A stretch of 64,000 nt of DNA from Martinezella lusitana (GCF_016901135.1 NZ_JAFEVL010000045.1:930001-994000); one strand, 5' to 3'; positions 45,404 through 54,411 are shown, counted from the first letter of the stretch. Notes: a model not told the origin generated them from the letters alone. Numbers and translations: made by a program.

Positions 45404-45801
45404 GCCATGTCGGTTCGCCCAAATTTTCGTGGTGGGCGCAAACTCGGTCGCATTTTCGAAGCGAATGCCGGATTCCGACTGGCGCTTCGGTCAAAAACAA
45501 GATTTACTTGCGTAAGACTTTCGAAAATTTCAATGGACGATAGTATTATAATAAGGTTACAGAACTTACCAAATAAAGCCGGTCCATTAGCAAAGCCGAG
45601 ACACTAAATTTCTCGAAAATGCCTCCTTTCAGCAACATTCAGAAATGTTCGGGCCGCGGACTGATGTAGTATCACAGTCGATCACAAGCTTGGCTCGAGC
45701 AGGCTTTGATCGCCCCGCATACCGGCTTCGCCATGACGCCCCCAACACGAATGGCGAAGCCGGATTATCTCCGGCGGCACCCCTACCATTTCCCTTAATA
45801 A
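45404..45801. other. 398-bp convergent interval between kinase and macB
   Basis: No gene visible. The left half is AT-rich; the right half carries a 13-bp perfect hairpin (45722-45763) that probably ends the macB transcript. Confidence 0.5.
45722..45763. terminator. Hairpin with 13-bp perfect stem downstream of macB
   Basis: CCGGCTTCGCCAT (45722-45734) pairs with ATGGCGAAGCCGG (45751-45763) over a 16-base loop, 39 bp beyond the macB stop. No T-tract on either strand; termination is inferred from position and stem strength. Confidence 0.55.
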
Positions 45802-47757
45802 TCAGTCTCTTGAAAGCGCTGCGACCGGATCGAGCCGCGAGGCGTTGCGTGCCGGCAGATAACCGAAGGTTAGGCCGATGGCGCACGAACACGTGAAGGC
45901 GAGGATGATCGAACTCGCCGAAAAGACCAGCGTGAAATTGGATCCGAAATGATTGAAGGCGGCGCCGAAGCCGAGCGCTGTGGCAATGCCGAAAGCACCG
46001 CCGAGCAGGCAGACCAGCACCGCCTCGATCAGGAACTGCTGCAGGATGTCCTGGCGCCTTGCGCCCACGGCCATGCGCACGCCGATCTCCGCGATACGCT
46101 CGGATACCGAGACGAGCATGATGTTCATGACGCCGATGCCGCCGACAAGCAGCGAGATGACGGCGATCGCCGAGACGAGGAGGGTCATCGTCCTGGTCGT
46201 GCTGGTGATCGTCTGGCGGATATCGTCGGTATTGAGGATGAAGAAATCCTTGGTGCCGTGGCGGCGCTCCAGGAACTGCGTCACGGCCGCTTCCGCCGTG
46301 GAGCTTTCCGTGTCATCCGCGACGCGTACGGTGACGCTGCGCAGCGACATGTCGCCGAGGAAGCGCGCCTGCACGCCGGTATAGGGCAGATAGACGGAAA
46401 GATTGTCGCTGGAGCCGAAGCCGCCTTGTTGTGACGCGATGACGCCGATGACGCGGACCGGCACCTTACCCACGAAGATCGTCTGTCCGATCGGGTTGAT
46501 ACCTTTGTCGGTAAACAGCGTCGTTGCGGTGTTCTGATCGATCACAGCGTCCTGCGCCATGCGCCTGATACCGTCAGCATCAAACAGACGGCCGGCGACC
46601 AGTTTTGATCCCTTCACTGAAAAATAGGCGTCGCCAACCCCGTTGATCAGCGCATTTGCTTCCGTTGAGTCGAACCGCACGGTGCTGCTCGTCGAGACAG
46701 TCGGTGTGACGGCTGCGACATAAGTGAGCTCCGCCAGCGCGTCGGCGTCCGCAACGACCAGGGTCTTTATGCGCCCCGACCGCATATCGCCAAAGCTCTT
46801 GCCGGGGAAAACTTCCAGCGTGTTGGTACCGAGGCTGTTGATATTAGCCAGGACCTTGCGCTGCGATCCCTCGCCAAGCGCGATGACGCTGACGACCGAG
46901 GCGATGCCGATGATGATGCCGAGCATCGTGAGGAAGGTGCGCAGCCGGTGGGCCTTAAGCGCAAGCATCGCCATGAGAAAGGCTTCAGCCAGTCGGCCAG
47001 CCATTTCGCGCCACCTGGATCTGCCAAAACCGGCTTTGGCGGCCACGCTGCGAAGCCGGGGAATTTCCTCCCGCGTGCGCCGATCGGCAACGATCCGGCC
47101 ATCGGAGATCTCGATGATGCGATCGGCGCGGGCAGCCACATTCATGTCGTGGGTGACGATGACGACCGTATGACCCTCGGCATGCAGCTCGCCAAGGATG
47201 CGCAGTACCTCTTCGCCGCTTTGTCGGTCCAGCGCCCCGGTCGGCTCGTCGGCGAGAATGACATTGCCGTTGTTCATCAGCGCGCGCGCTATCGAGACGC
47301 GCTGCTGCTGGCCACCGGAAAGCTGGCCGGGCCGATGTCCTGCCCTTTCGGCCATGCCCAGGCGCTCGAGAAGTGCAGCGGCGCGCGCGCGTCTCGTCTC
47401 GCCCGGTTGCCCGGCATAGATTGCCGGCACTTCGATATTGCCGATCGCAGTCAACTCGGGGAGCAGATGGTAGCGCTGGAAGATGAAGCCGAAATGCTCC
47501 CGCCGCAGCCTGGAGAGCGCGTCGCTGTCGAGACGATGTGTCTGCGCGCCGGCGATCGCATAGGTGCCGCCGGTCGGGCGATCGAGCAGGCCGATGATGT
47601 TCATCAATGTCGATTTGCCGGAACCGGAAGGGCCGACAATGGCCACCATCTCACCTTCCTCGATGGAGAGATCGATGTCCTGCAACACGGCGATGGTGCG
47701 CTCGCCCGACTGGTATTCCCGTCGCACGCCCTGCAATTCTATGATCGGGAAAGCCAT
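45802..47757 (-). CDS. macB: MacB-type ABC exporter (fused ATPase-permease)
   Basis: A 651-residue MacB. The N-terminal ATPase (about 1-230) has Walker A GPSGSGKSTLMN, signature LSGGQQQRVSIARAL and Walker B VILADEPTGALD. A first membrane helix follows at about 275-297 (LTMLGIIIGIASVVSVIA), then a large periplasmic domain and three C-terminal helices from about 530. MacB drives a MacA-outer-membrane-channel pump for macrolides, peptides or glycolipids using ATP from the cytoplasm. The gene starts 3 bp after the macA stop. Export of a product of the adjacent capsule or stress systems is possible but unproven. Confidence 0.94.
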   Translation of the reverse strand: MAFPIIELQGVRREYQSGERTIAVLQDIDLSIEEGEMVAIVGPSGSGKSTLMNIIGLLDRPTGGTYAIAGAQTHRLDSDALSRLRREHFGFIFQRYHLLPELTAIGNIEVPAIYAGQPGETRRARAAALLERLGMAERAGHRPGQLSGGQQQRVSIARALMNNGNVILADEPTGALDRQSGEEVLRILGELHAEGHTVVIVTHDMNVAARADRIIEISDGRIVADRRTREEIPRLRSVAAKAGFGRSRWREMAGRLAEAFLMAMLALKAHRLRTFLTMLGIIIGIASVVSVIALGEGSQRKVLANINSLGTNTLEVFPGKSFGDMRSGRIKTLVVADADALAELTYVAAVTPTVSTSSTVRFDSTEANALINGVGDAYFSVKGSKLVAGRLFDADGIRRMAQDAVIDQNTATTLFTDKGINPIGQTIFVGKVPVRVIGVIASQQGGFGSSDNLSVYLPYTGVQARFLGDMSLRSVTVRVADDTESSTAEAAVTQFLERRHGTKDFFILNTDDIRQTITSTTRTMTLLVSAIAVISLLVGGIGVMNIMLVSVSERIAEIGVRMAVGARRQDILQQFLIEAVLVCLLGGAFGIATALGFGAAFNHFGSNFTLVFSASSIILAFTCSCAIGLTFGYLPARNASRLDPVAALSRD

Positions 47758-47760
47758 GGC

Positions 47761-49077
47761 TCAGAATCCCATCGGCGGCGGCGGCCCACCACTATTGCTG
47801 CTTTTCGTCGTCGCGGCGATGGCCTCGCCGATCACGACACTCTCGCCCTCCGACAGGCCGGACTGGATCTCGGCCGTGACATTGTTGTTGAGGCCGACCG
47901 TGACTTTTCTGGAATTTTGTTTGCCATTTTGATCGACGACCTGAACGCTGTAGGAACCGCCGGCCAGCCTGGTGCCGAGCGCGGAGGAGGGAATGGTCAG
48001 CACGCTCCTGGCCTGGCCGAGGACGATGTGCACTTCGGCGGACATATAGGTGCGGAAATGATTGTCATGGTTCGGTACGGCGAAGACCCCGTTGTAGTAG
48101 ATCGCCGAGGACGACGAGGATGACGTCGTGCTGCTGCTAGACGATGTCGTGGTGGAAGAGGAGGTGACGCTGCTGTCGCTGGTGATCGATTCCGGCGCCG
48201 GTTCGATCGATTGCAGCACGGCGTCGTAGCGGGTGCCGGGATCGCCGAGGATGGTGAAATAGACCGGCTGCCCCACCTTGACCTTGACGACATCCGCTTC
48301 CGATATCTCTGTGCGAACGATCATCGTATCGAGTTGCCCGAGAATGACGATGGTCGGCGCCGATTGCGCCGCATTCACCGTCTGGCCCTGCTGATTGACG
48401 ATCGCAAGCACGGTGCCGTCCATCGGCGCGGTGATGCGCGTATAGGAGAGGTTGGCCTGCGCCGTTTCCACCGCCACCTCCGCCGAGGTAATCTGCGCAT
48501 CGAGAGCGGCGATCTGCGCTGTGATCTTTCTAACGCTGGCTTCCGCGCTGTCGAGATCGGCCTTGGAGCCGGCCTGGTTGCGGAAGACGGTCTGCTGGCG
48601 GATGAGGGTCAGTTCCGCATTGGCAAGGTCGGCCTCGCTCTCCTGGCGCTGCGCCCGGACGTTGGCAAGCGAGGCCTGCGCGGTCCTGAGGTCGTTGCTC
48701 TGCGTCGTCGAGTCGATCTCGGCGATCAATGTGTCCTTCTTCACGGCATCGCCGAGCTTCACATCGAGCGCGGTGATCCGCCCCGAGACCTGCGCGCCGA
48801 CCGCGACCAGCTTGACGGGCTTGAACGTGCCGGAGGCAAGCACGGCTTCCTCGACATCGCCGCGTGTCACCGGCGCTGTAATGGCGGATGATGTCTGCCG
48901 GTCGAAAAAGCCGTACCAGAAGAGGATGAGGCCGGCGGCGGCGAGCAGGAGCAAAGTCGCAAATGCCAGCCGCATCGGTTTGAAGCCCCGGCGTGGCAGG
49001 GATTTCGCGGGTACTGCTTCTGCGGCGCGTTTCGGATTGATGGTCGCCGGTGCTTCGCGATCTAGGGTGTTCAACAT
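47761..49077 (-). CDS. macA: MacA-type periplasmic adaptor of the ABC exporter
   Basis: A 438-residue adaptor. One N-terminal membrane anchor (about 37-57), a lipoyl half-motif (SGRITALDVKLGDAVKKDTLIAEID), a coiled-coil hairpin (about 125-205), the second lipoyl half (ITAPMDGTVLAIVNQQGQTVNA) and the beta-barrel and membrane-proximal domains follow in order. An unusual run of almost only Ser and Thr covers about residues 299-323 inside the beta domain (DNA 48109-48183). It links MacB to the outer-membrane NodT-like channel, encoded 4 bp upstream. Confidence 0.93.
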   Translation of the reverse strand: MLNTLDREAPATINPKRAAEAVPAKSLPRRGFKPMRLAFATLLLLAAAGLILFWYGFFDRQTSSAITAPVTRGDVEEAVLASGTFKPVKLVAVGAQVSGRITALDVKLGDAVKKDTLIAEIDSTTQSNDLRTAQASLANVRAQRQESEADLANAELTLIRQQTVFRNQAGSKADLDSAEASVRKITAQIAALDAQITSAEVAVETAQANLSYTRITAPMDGTVLAIVNQQGQTVNAAQSAPTIVILGQLDTMIVRTEISEADVVKVKVGQPVYFTILGDPGTRYDAVLQSIEPAPESITSDSSVTSSSTTTSSSSSTTSSSSSSAIYYNGVFAVPNHDNHFRTYMSAEVHIVLGQARSVLTIPSSALGTRLAGGSYSVQVVDQNGKQNSRKVTVGLNNNVTAEIQSGLSEGESVVIGEAIAATTKSSNSGGPPPPMGF

Positions 49078-49081
49078 ATGA

Positions 49082-50572
49082 TTATTTGGCCATGGTCAAA
49101 TGTGGACCGGTGTCGGTATCGACCACCGCGGGTTTGGAGACGTCGACATCACCGTCCCAGCCACCGCCGAGCGCCTTGTTGAGCGAGATATAGTCGGTGG
49201 CGATCGATGCGCGGCTCTGAATGACGGCTTCCTCGGCGCTGTAGAGCGAGCGTTCGGCGTCGAGCACGTCGAGAAAGTCCGTGACGCCGGCCTTATTGAG
49301 TGTGCGCGACAAATCCGAAGCACGGTTGTAGGAGCTGCTGGAGGAGACGAGCTTGCCGTATTTCAATCGTTCCTGGGTGAGCGATATCACGGCATTTTCG
49401 ACGTCTTCCATGGCCGAAAGCACGGCTGATTGATAGGCGATGAAATATTGATCGCGCTCGGCCTCGGCGACGTCGACCGCCGCCTTGAGCTGGCCACCCT
49501 GGAAGATCGGCACAGTCAGCGACGGCCCGAGCGACCATCCGATGGAGGATTTCTTGGCGAGGTCGCCGATGCTGGCGGCGGACGAGGAGATGTCGCCCGT
49601 CAGCGAGATGGATGGATAGCGATTGGCCTCGGCCTGGCCGATCTTGGCGGTATATTGCGCAAGCTGCCGTTCGGCCAGCCGGACGTCCGGTCGTGAGACG
49701 AGGATATCGGCGGGAATGCCCGTCGAGACGCTCATCTTGGGGCTGGGAATGGGAGCGCTGGCCTTGAGCCTCTCCTCAAGTGCCGCCGGCGGCTTGCCCA
49801 GCAGTACGCCGAGACGATGAACAGCTTCGGCGTAGGAGATTTCGTAGGCCGGAATATCGGCCTCGGTGCTGCTCGCCAGGGCGTCTGCCTTCGCGGTATC
49901 GACGCCAGTGGCGCTGCCCGCCAGATATTCGGCATGGGTGAGGGCAGCACTCTTGCGCTGCGAGACGGCGGTGCGCTTGGCCAGATCGCGCAGCGCCTGG
50001 TATTCGCGTGCCTGGACATAATAGGAAGCGACATCGCCGATCAGGGTCAGCATTGTGTCGCGCAACTCCTCGTCGGCTGCATCGACGCCATATTTTGCCG
50101 CTTCGGCTGCGCGCTTGTTGCCACCGAAGAGATCGAGCTCCCAACTGGCGTCGAAACCTCCCTCATATAGTGTGGAAAAGGTCGCATCGGTCGTGCCACC
50201 TGCCGCGGCTGATGTGCGCGTGCGGTTTGCCGATGCGGTTCCCTCGGCTGTCGGCAGCAAAGCGCCTCTCTGCTCGCGGTAGGTGGCGCGCGCTTCGCGG
50301 ATCTTCGCCTTGGCCGTTGCGACGTCGAGATTGCCGGCGATCGCCTCCTCGATCAGCGCATCAAGCGTTGGGTCCTTGAGCTGCTTCCACCATTGGGACA
50401 ATTGCGGGGCCTTCGCAGGCTTGGTCACGGCCTTGCTACCCCAATGTGACGGCATGGCAAGGCCAGGTGTGCGGTAGTCCGGGCCGACGACGCAGCTTGT
50501 CAACGTCACGGCAAGTGCGGCGGCAACGGCAATATTCGACAACCCTTTGTTTGAAGGCGAACATATCGGCAA
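49082..50572 (-). CDS. Outer-membrane efflux lipoprotein, NodT/TolC family
   Basis: A 496-residue RND-type outer-membrane factor. It appears to start at TTG 50572 with CAGGGAT upstream. The lipoprotein signal ends LTSC (Cys about 27), followed by VVGPDYRTPG, the family's hallmark. Two repeated helical-barrel halves follow: QLKDPTLDALIEEAIAGNLDVATAKAKIREARA near 64-96 and RPDVRLAERQLAQYTAKIGQAEANRYPSISLTG near 285-320. It is the first gene of the NodT-macA-macB operon (gaps 4 and 3 bp) and supplies its outer-membrane channel. Confidence 0.93.
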   Translation of the reverse strand: MPICSPSNKGLSNIAVAAALAVTLTSCVVGPDYRTPGLAMPSHWGSKAVTKPAKAPQLSQWWKQLKDPTLDALIEEAIAGNLDVATAKAKIREARATYREQRGALLPTAEGTASANRTRTSAAAGGTTDATFSTLYEGGFDASWELDLFGGNKRAAEAAKYGVDAADEELRDTMLTLIGDVASYYVQAREYQALRDLAKRTAVSQRKSAALTHAEYLAGSATGVDTAKADALASSTEADIPAYEISYAEAVHRLGVLLGKPPAALEERLKASAPIPSPKMSVSTGIPADILVSRPDVRLAERQLAQYTAKIGQAEANRYPSISLTGDISSSAASIGDLAKKSSIGWSLGPSLTVPIFQGGQLKAAVDVAEAERDQYFIAYQSAVLSAMEDVENAVISLTQERLKYGKLVSSSSSYNRASDLSRTLNKAGVTDFLDVLDAERSLYSAEEAVIQSRASIATDYISLNKALGGGWDGDVDVSKPAVVDTDTGPHLTMAK

Positions 50573-50697
50573 GATTTCTATCCCTGTTTATGGATCATGT
50601 GCGCCGGCCTTGGTTGTGGCTCGGACAGGAGGCGGAGCTTTTGAGGAGGCAATCGGCTTTCCTTCTGCGGGAAGGGACGATGAAGCTCACGCGTCAT

Positions 50698-50733
50698 TGG
50701 TCCGGGAACGCCGGGCGGGGCGTTCCCGGACCA
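50698..50733. terminator. Hairpin with 15-bp perfect stem downstream of the Spy-like gene
   Basis: TGGTCCGGGAACGCC (50698-50712) pairs with GGCGTTCCCGGACCA (50719-50733) over a 6-base loop. It lies 137 bp beyond the Spy-like stop and 126 bp before the NodT-like start. It probably separates the two transcripts. The rest of the 297-bp gap holds the efflux operon promoter. Confidence 0.6.
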
Positions 50734-50869
50734 TTCGGCCCTTTGATGGGCCGCTCCTTCCAATCGACGAGGGCGTCCGGGGGGAATCTCGATCGGTTGG
50801 AGGCGGAGAGGAAATGGTCTGTTGTGACTATGCAGTCGGATGTTCCCTGGTCGAATCCTCGATCGTTGA

Positions 50870-51499
50870 TCAGCGGAATGCGTGAGGGCCTGGAACGAGG
50901 GATCGTTCCGCATCCTCAAGCTTTGCAAGTTGATCGGCGGTCAGGATGTTGCGCAGGGCGACGGCCTTGTCCTTGAGGACGGTCGCCTTGGCGGCGCGAT
51001 CCAGCGCGTGATCGGCGACGAGTTCGCCAAAGAGCTCCTTCTGCTTGTCGGCATCGTGATCGGGCTGTGACGCGGCAGCGTCATCCGGGAGCGGCGGGCC
51101 GGGTGGCCGATGCTTCGGAAAAGCCAGAAAATCCGACAGCGCGCTGGTGTAGTCCCGCCAGGCATCGAGCTGGGCGCTGCGAATGCCGATCAGCGTTTCC
51201 ATGGCCGACAGCTTGCCAGCAAGCTCAAGAGCCGGATCCGGCCCATGATGGAAGCCGCCAGGCGGCTCGTGCGGCGGCATGGGCATGCCATCGCCAAAGC
51301 CCATCATCGGCCCTTCGGGATGCGGGCCTGGGTAGGGCCAACCGCCCGGCTGCATGCGGCCCGGCATGGGTTGTGCCGCCTCGATGCCGGCGGGCTTCTG
51401 CGCGTCGGGCGTGGCGGCCGGCTCGGCGGCGAGCGCCGAAACGGCAATGCCGCCGATGGCTGTTATCAACAAAGTTGCGACTATATGTCGTTGCCTCAT
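50870..51499 (-). CDS. Spy/CpxP-like periplasmic LTXXQ-motif protein
   Basis: A 209-residue exported protein. The ATG at 51499 has GAAGG upstream and is preferred to one five codons earlier. The signal peptide is about 25 residues (VSALA-AE). Residues about 35-90 are rich in Pro, Gly, Met and His (PMMGFGDGMPMPPHEPPGGFHHG). The C-terminal helical part carries the family motif LTADQLAKLEDAERSL, matching the LTxxQ signature of Spy and CpxP, periplasmic chaperones that sense envelope stress. A partner of the nearby two-component pair is plausible. The Met/His-rich segment could bind copper or another metal. Confidence 0.85.
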   Translation of the reverse strand: MRQRHIVATLLITAIGGIAVSALAAEPAATPDAQKPAGIEAAQPMPGRMQPGGWPYPGPHPEGPMMGFGDGMPMPPHEPPGGFHHGPDPALELAGKLSAMETLIGIRSAQLDAWRDYTSALSDFLAFPKHRPPGPPLPDDAAASQPDHDADKQKELFGELVADHALDRAAKATVLKDKAVALRNILTADQLAKLEDAERSLVPGPHAFR

Positions 51500-51666
51500 G
51501 ATCAGTGCCTTCATTACGATTTACTGATGCTGAGGCTAGCGAGGCCGTATGAATGCAATACGTCCCGATATTTCCGAATGTTTCTTGGCGAAGGAATGTT
51601 GCGAACGAAGTTTGCTAGGAGCCCCGTGGCAACAATTCTTTACAACTTTCCTGCGGAGGACACGCA

Positions 51667-51762
51667 ATGGGCGAAATCTGCGGTCCCTCGCACCCTGGCG
51701 CCTATATTTTCCTCCAATTCATCATGGAAAGAGCCGCACCTTGGGCGCGGCTCTTTCCATGA
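51667..51762 (+). CDS. Possible 31-codon ORF, HigA-like N-terminus
   Basis: A short frame with a strong GGAGG ribosome site. It reads MGEICGPSHPGAYIF and so resembles the HPGE(Y/I) start of HigA-type antitoxins, but it stops after 31 residues inside the terminator hairpin. It is either a relic of an antitoxin gene or chance. Low confidence. Confidence 0.2.
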   Translation: MGEICGPSHPGAYIFLQFIMERAAPWARLFP

Positions 51763-51763
51763 T
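51721..51763. terminator. Strong bidirectional hairpin, 17-bp perfect stem
   Basis: ATCATGGAAAGAGCCGC (51721-51737) pairs with GCGGCTCTTTCCATGAT (51747-51763) over a 9-base loop. It has the GAAAGAGCCGC/GCGGCTCTTTC form common in Rhizobiales terminators. It sits 44 bp beyond the stop of the minus-strand Cys-rich gene. Confidence 0.8.
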
Positions 51764-51807
51764 AATGGCTTGATGAAAGCGCGGTTCGAGGCGCTTCGGT
51801 CGTGTCT

Positions 51808-51969
51808 CTATTCCTTGCTGCTCGACGCTGACGATGTCGATTGATCGGCCTCCCTCAGCGCGGTAGCGCACTCCTCGCAGCAGACCTCGACCGACTTGCC
51901 GCCGAGGTTGACCGTGATGGTCTCCGCACCCAGTTCGCAGTCGCAGGCGGCGCATGTGGTTCTCTTCAT
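51808..51969 (-). CDS. Small Cys-rich metal-binding-like protein
   Basis: A 53-residue protein. The ATG at 51969 follows GGAAAGGG; the frame is open 15 codons further up without a ribosome site. It has two Cys pairs, CAACDCELG near the N-terminus and VEVCCEECATAL in the middle, a CxxC-x(n)-CCxxC arrangement as in TRASH/zinc-ribbon-type small proteins that bind zinc, copper or other soft metals. The C-terminus is Ser-rich. It stands between the Spy-like and AraC genes on the same strand. Confidence 0.78.
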   Translation of the reverse strand: MKRTTCAACDCELGAETITVNLGGKSVEVCCEECATALREADQSTSSASSSKE

Positions 51970-52051
51970 GTCATAACCCTTTCCTGAATGATCCCCCGAT
52001 CGGGGCAGAGTCATGAGAGCACCGTTGGCCGCATCGGCGCTGTCGGAATCT

Positions 52052-52903
52052 TTAGCGACTGACGTAGCGCTTCGGTTTCAATTGCGCCGAGCGCTGGAAT
52101 TCGGCCGGTGTCAGGCCATAGGTCTGCTTGAAGGCGGCGCTGAAATGGCTGTGGCTGGAGAAACCGAGATCGAGGCCGAGCATGGTCAGGTCGTCGTACT
52201 GGCCAAGAAGATCGAGCGCGCGGGCCAGCCGCAGCTGCAATTGATAGCGATAGAGCGGCATGGCTTCGACCTGCTGGAAGACCTGCGTCAGGTAGACCGG
52301 CGAGACTCCCACCTCCTTGGCGATTTCGGCGAGCGTCCATCGACGGGCAAGATCGGAGGACAGGACGAGCTTCGCCCGATCGACAAGCTTCTGCCGGCCG
52401 AAGCTCGCGCCGGCCGCATGCGACGTGCGCTCGCCGAGCGAGCGGCGCACCAGCGTCAGTGCCAAGGTCTCGCCCTCCAGGCTTTCAGCTATGTTACGGC
52501 TCAGCCCGTGGCGAAGAAGGGCGACGAGCGCCTGCGCGCGCGGGTCGACGCGACGGCGCTGCCGACGGAAGACGACGCCTTCGCCGGCCTGCACCTGTTC
52601 CTTCGGCGCAAGCTCCTGGAGTACAGCCTCGTCGATCGCCAGATCGAGACAGGAATCGCCACCCTCGACCGGGTGACTGATCCTGTAGTCCTGTCCGCCG
52701 TTGAAGAAGATGACCTGATTGGCCTCGGCGACAACGTCATTCTGGCCGACATGCCGCTTGAAGACGCCGCGATAGGGGTAGACGAGGCTTGTCTTGTGAG
52801 CGCATTCCTCGTCGCTCTTGTGGCGGCATTCGCCATCGCAGATGACATCGCGGATCATGACGGTTTTCGTCTTCAGCAGCAGAGCTGTCAAAATTTGTGA
52901 CAT
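52052..52903 (-). CDS. AraC-family regulator with N-terminal Cys cluster
   Basis: A 283-residue regulator; the start at 52903 has GGGGA upstream. The C-terminal domain has WTLAEIAKEVGVSPVYLTQVFQQVEAMPL and LGLDLGFSSHSHFSAAFKQTYGLTPAEF, the two AraC helix-turn-helix units. The N-terminal domain begins VICDGECRHKSDEECAHKT, with Cys22, Cys26 and Cys34 plus His28 and His36, a pattern suited to metal or redox sensing. A cupin-like sensing part follows. It lies 82 bp upstream of the small Cys-rich gene; joint metal sensing is a reasonable guess. Confidence 0.9.
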   Translation of the reverse strand: MSQILTALLLKTKTVMIRDVICDGECRHKSDEECAHKTSLVYPYRGVFKRHVGQNDVVAEANQVIFFNGGQDYRISHPVEGGDSCLDLAIDEAVLQELAPKEQVQAGEGVVFRRQRRRVDPRAQALVALLRHGLSRNIAESLEGETLALTLVRRSLGERTSHAAGASFGRQKLVDRAKLVLSSDLARRWTLAEIAKEVGVSPVYLTQVFQQVEAMPLYRYQLQLRLARALDLLGQYDDLTMLGLDLGFSSHSHFSAAFKQTYGLTPAEFQRSAQLKPKRYVSR

Positions 52904-52967
52904 GCCGCAATCCCCATCGAGCCGTGCGGCTCCGCTGCCCGACCCTAGCACATCTCGCGCCGGCTTT

Positions 52968-53195
52968 TTAGTAGCGGCTGTAAACATGAACGTCGCTTCC
53001 CGCTTGGCCGCGTGAAAGCCCGATATCTTTCAGCTGGTCGTCCGAAAGCTCCAGAAGTGCGTTTCGATTGCGCCGTTCAGCCATCTTGTGCATCAGCAAC
53101 CGCGCGACGGCTGCGATAACGGAAAGGGGCCCGCGCCGAGGCTTGAGGCCTACGCGAATTCGCGCGGATGAAATTGTGATGCTGAGGCTTTGCAT
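52968..53195 (-). CDS. DUF1127-domain small protein
   Basis: A 75-residue basic protein. The ATG at 53195 follows GGAGG. The C-terminal 35 residues match DUF1127: ERRNRNALLELSDDQLKDIGLSR. DUF1127 proteins are abundant in Rhizobiales and several are linked to RNA turnover and phosphate or carbon regulation; a specific role is not visible here. The N-terminal half is a long basic amphipathic stretch. It ends 64 bp before the AraC start. Confidence 0.85.
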   Translation of the reverse strand: MQSLSITISSARIRVGLKPRRGPLSVIAAVARLLMHKMAERRNRNALLELSDDQLKDIGLSRGQAGSDVHVYSRY

Positions 53196-53349
53196 GGTGA
53201 TCCTCCACCGTTGGTTTCGATGGAGGCAGTCAACCACTCCCGCGGCGTCCGCGCTGTCAGATAATTTAGCGATCGAACAGGGCCGATCATTTCACCGCAG
53301 GGAGGGAAGGCAGCCGGCAACCGCTGTCGCGGGTCGCCGGCGTTCACAA

Positions 53350-54261
53350 TCAGGCGGCGGCGCGAACCTTCGACGGCCGGGTGGCTGCTGCCTTTTCGAC
53401 CATCGCGGTAACCTCGGCGCGACGGGCTCCGGAAAGCGGCAGGCGCGGCATGCGGACGCGCTCCGAACCACGGCCCATGATCTGTTCGGCAAGCTTGATG
53501 GACTGCACGAGATCATGCTCGGCATCGAGATGCAGGAGCGGCATGAACCAGCGATAGATCTTGCGCGCTTCCTCCCAATCGCCACGCTCGGCGGCGGCAA
53601 CCAGCTGCACCGATTCCTGCGGGAAGGCGCTTGTCAGGCCGGAGACCCAACCCTTGGCGCCGAGCATCAGGCCCTCAAGGGCAACATCGTCCAAACCTGC
53701 AAATATATCAAAGCGATCGCCGAAAGCATTAATGAGATCTGTGAAGCGCCGCGGATCCGGCGCGCTTTCCTTGACCGCCTTGATGTTCGGCACGTCGGCA
53801 AGCGCCTGCAGCACATCGGCACCGATATTGACGCGGTAGGCGGGCGGATTGTTGTAGAGCATGATCGGCAGCGAGGTCGCTTGTGCGACGGCGCGGAAAT
53901 GCGCGATCAGCTCTTCAGGCTTCGGCACATAGACCATAGCCGGCAGCACCATCAGGCCGTCGGCGCCGAGCTTTTCGGCATCGCGGGCATAGGCGACGGC
54001 GCGGCGGGTATCGAGTTCGGAGACGCCCGTGACCACAGGCACGCGGCCGTTGACCACCTCGACAGCGGCCTTGAGGATGGTGCGCTTTTCTTCCGGGTCG
54101 AGCGAGTTGTTTTCGCCGCATGTCCCCATGACGATCAAGCCGTTGACGCCGTCATTGACGAGCGCGTCCTGAACGCGCTGCGTGTCCGGGATATCAACGG
54201 AAAGATCTTCCTTGAACTGCGTCGTTACGGCGGGAAATACGCCCTTCCATCCTGTCGTCAT
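53350..54261 (-). CDS. DHDPS/NAL-family aldolase or deaminase
   Basis: A 303-residue DapA-superfamily TIM barrel. Schiff-base Lys sits in IKAVKESAPDP (about 164), the conserved Tyr in MLYNNPPAY (about 136), and the GTCGENNSLDPEE motif near 47-59 replaces the GTTGE of DapA. ATG at 54261 has AGGAT upstream; a much longer open frame on the same strand is antisense to the GntR gene. Because it diverges from a GntR regulator and a proline-type peptidase gene, a keto-acid deaminase such as pyrroline-hydroxycarboxylate deaminase of hydroxyproline use is likely. DapA itself is less likely. Confidence 0.88.
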   Translation of the reverse strand: MTTGWKGVFPAVTTQFKEDLSVDIPDTQRVQDALVNDGVNGLIVMGTCGENNSLDPEEKRTILKAAVEVVNGRVPVVTGVSELDTRRAVAYARDAEKLGADGLMVLPAMVYVPKPEELIAHFRAVAQATSLPIMLYNNPPAYRVNIGADVLQALADVPNIKAVKESAPDPRRFTDLINAFGDRFDIFAGLDDVALEGLMLGAKGWVSGLTSAFPQESVQLVAAAERGDWEEARKIYRWFMPLLHLDAEHDLVQSIKLAEQIMGRGSERVRMPRLPLSGARRAEVTAMVEKAAATRPSKVRAAA

Positions 54262-54302
54262 CGTTCGATCCTCATTGGAGATGAAATGCGTTATATACAA
54301 AC

Positions 54303-54310
54303 TGTCGACA
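54303..54310. promoter_or_regulatory. TGTCGACA palindrome upstream of the DHDPS-family gene (putative GntR site)
   Basis: CTGTCGACA occurs here, 42 bp upstream of the DHDPS-family start, and again at 55157-55165 before the M24 peptidase gene. Both sit in gaps flanking the GntR gene. Confidence 0.35.
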
Positions 54311-54411
54311 AAGCTCAAGAAGCATGGCATCAAAGTTCCATGAATGATGCTCGGCCTTGCCGAGGCATGTGAAAAGGCAATATTGGAGCCTTGGCTGCAA
54401 GGGGTATCCGA

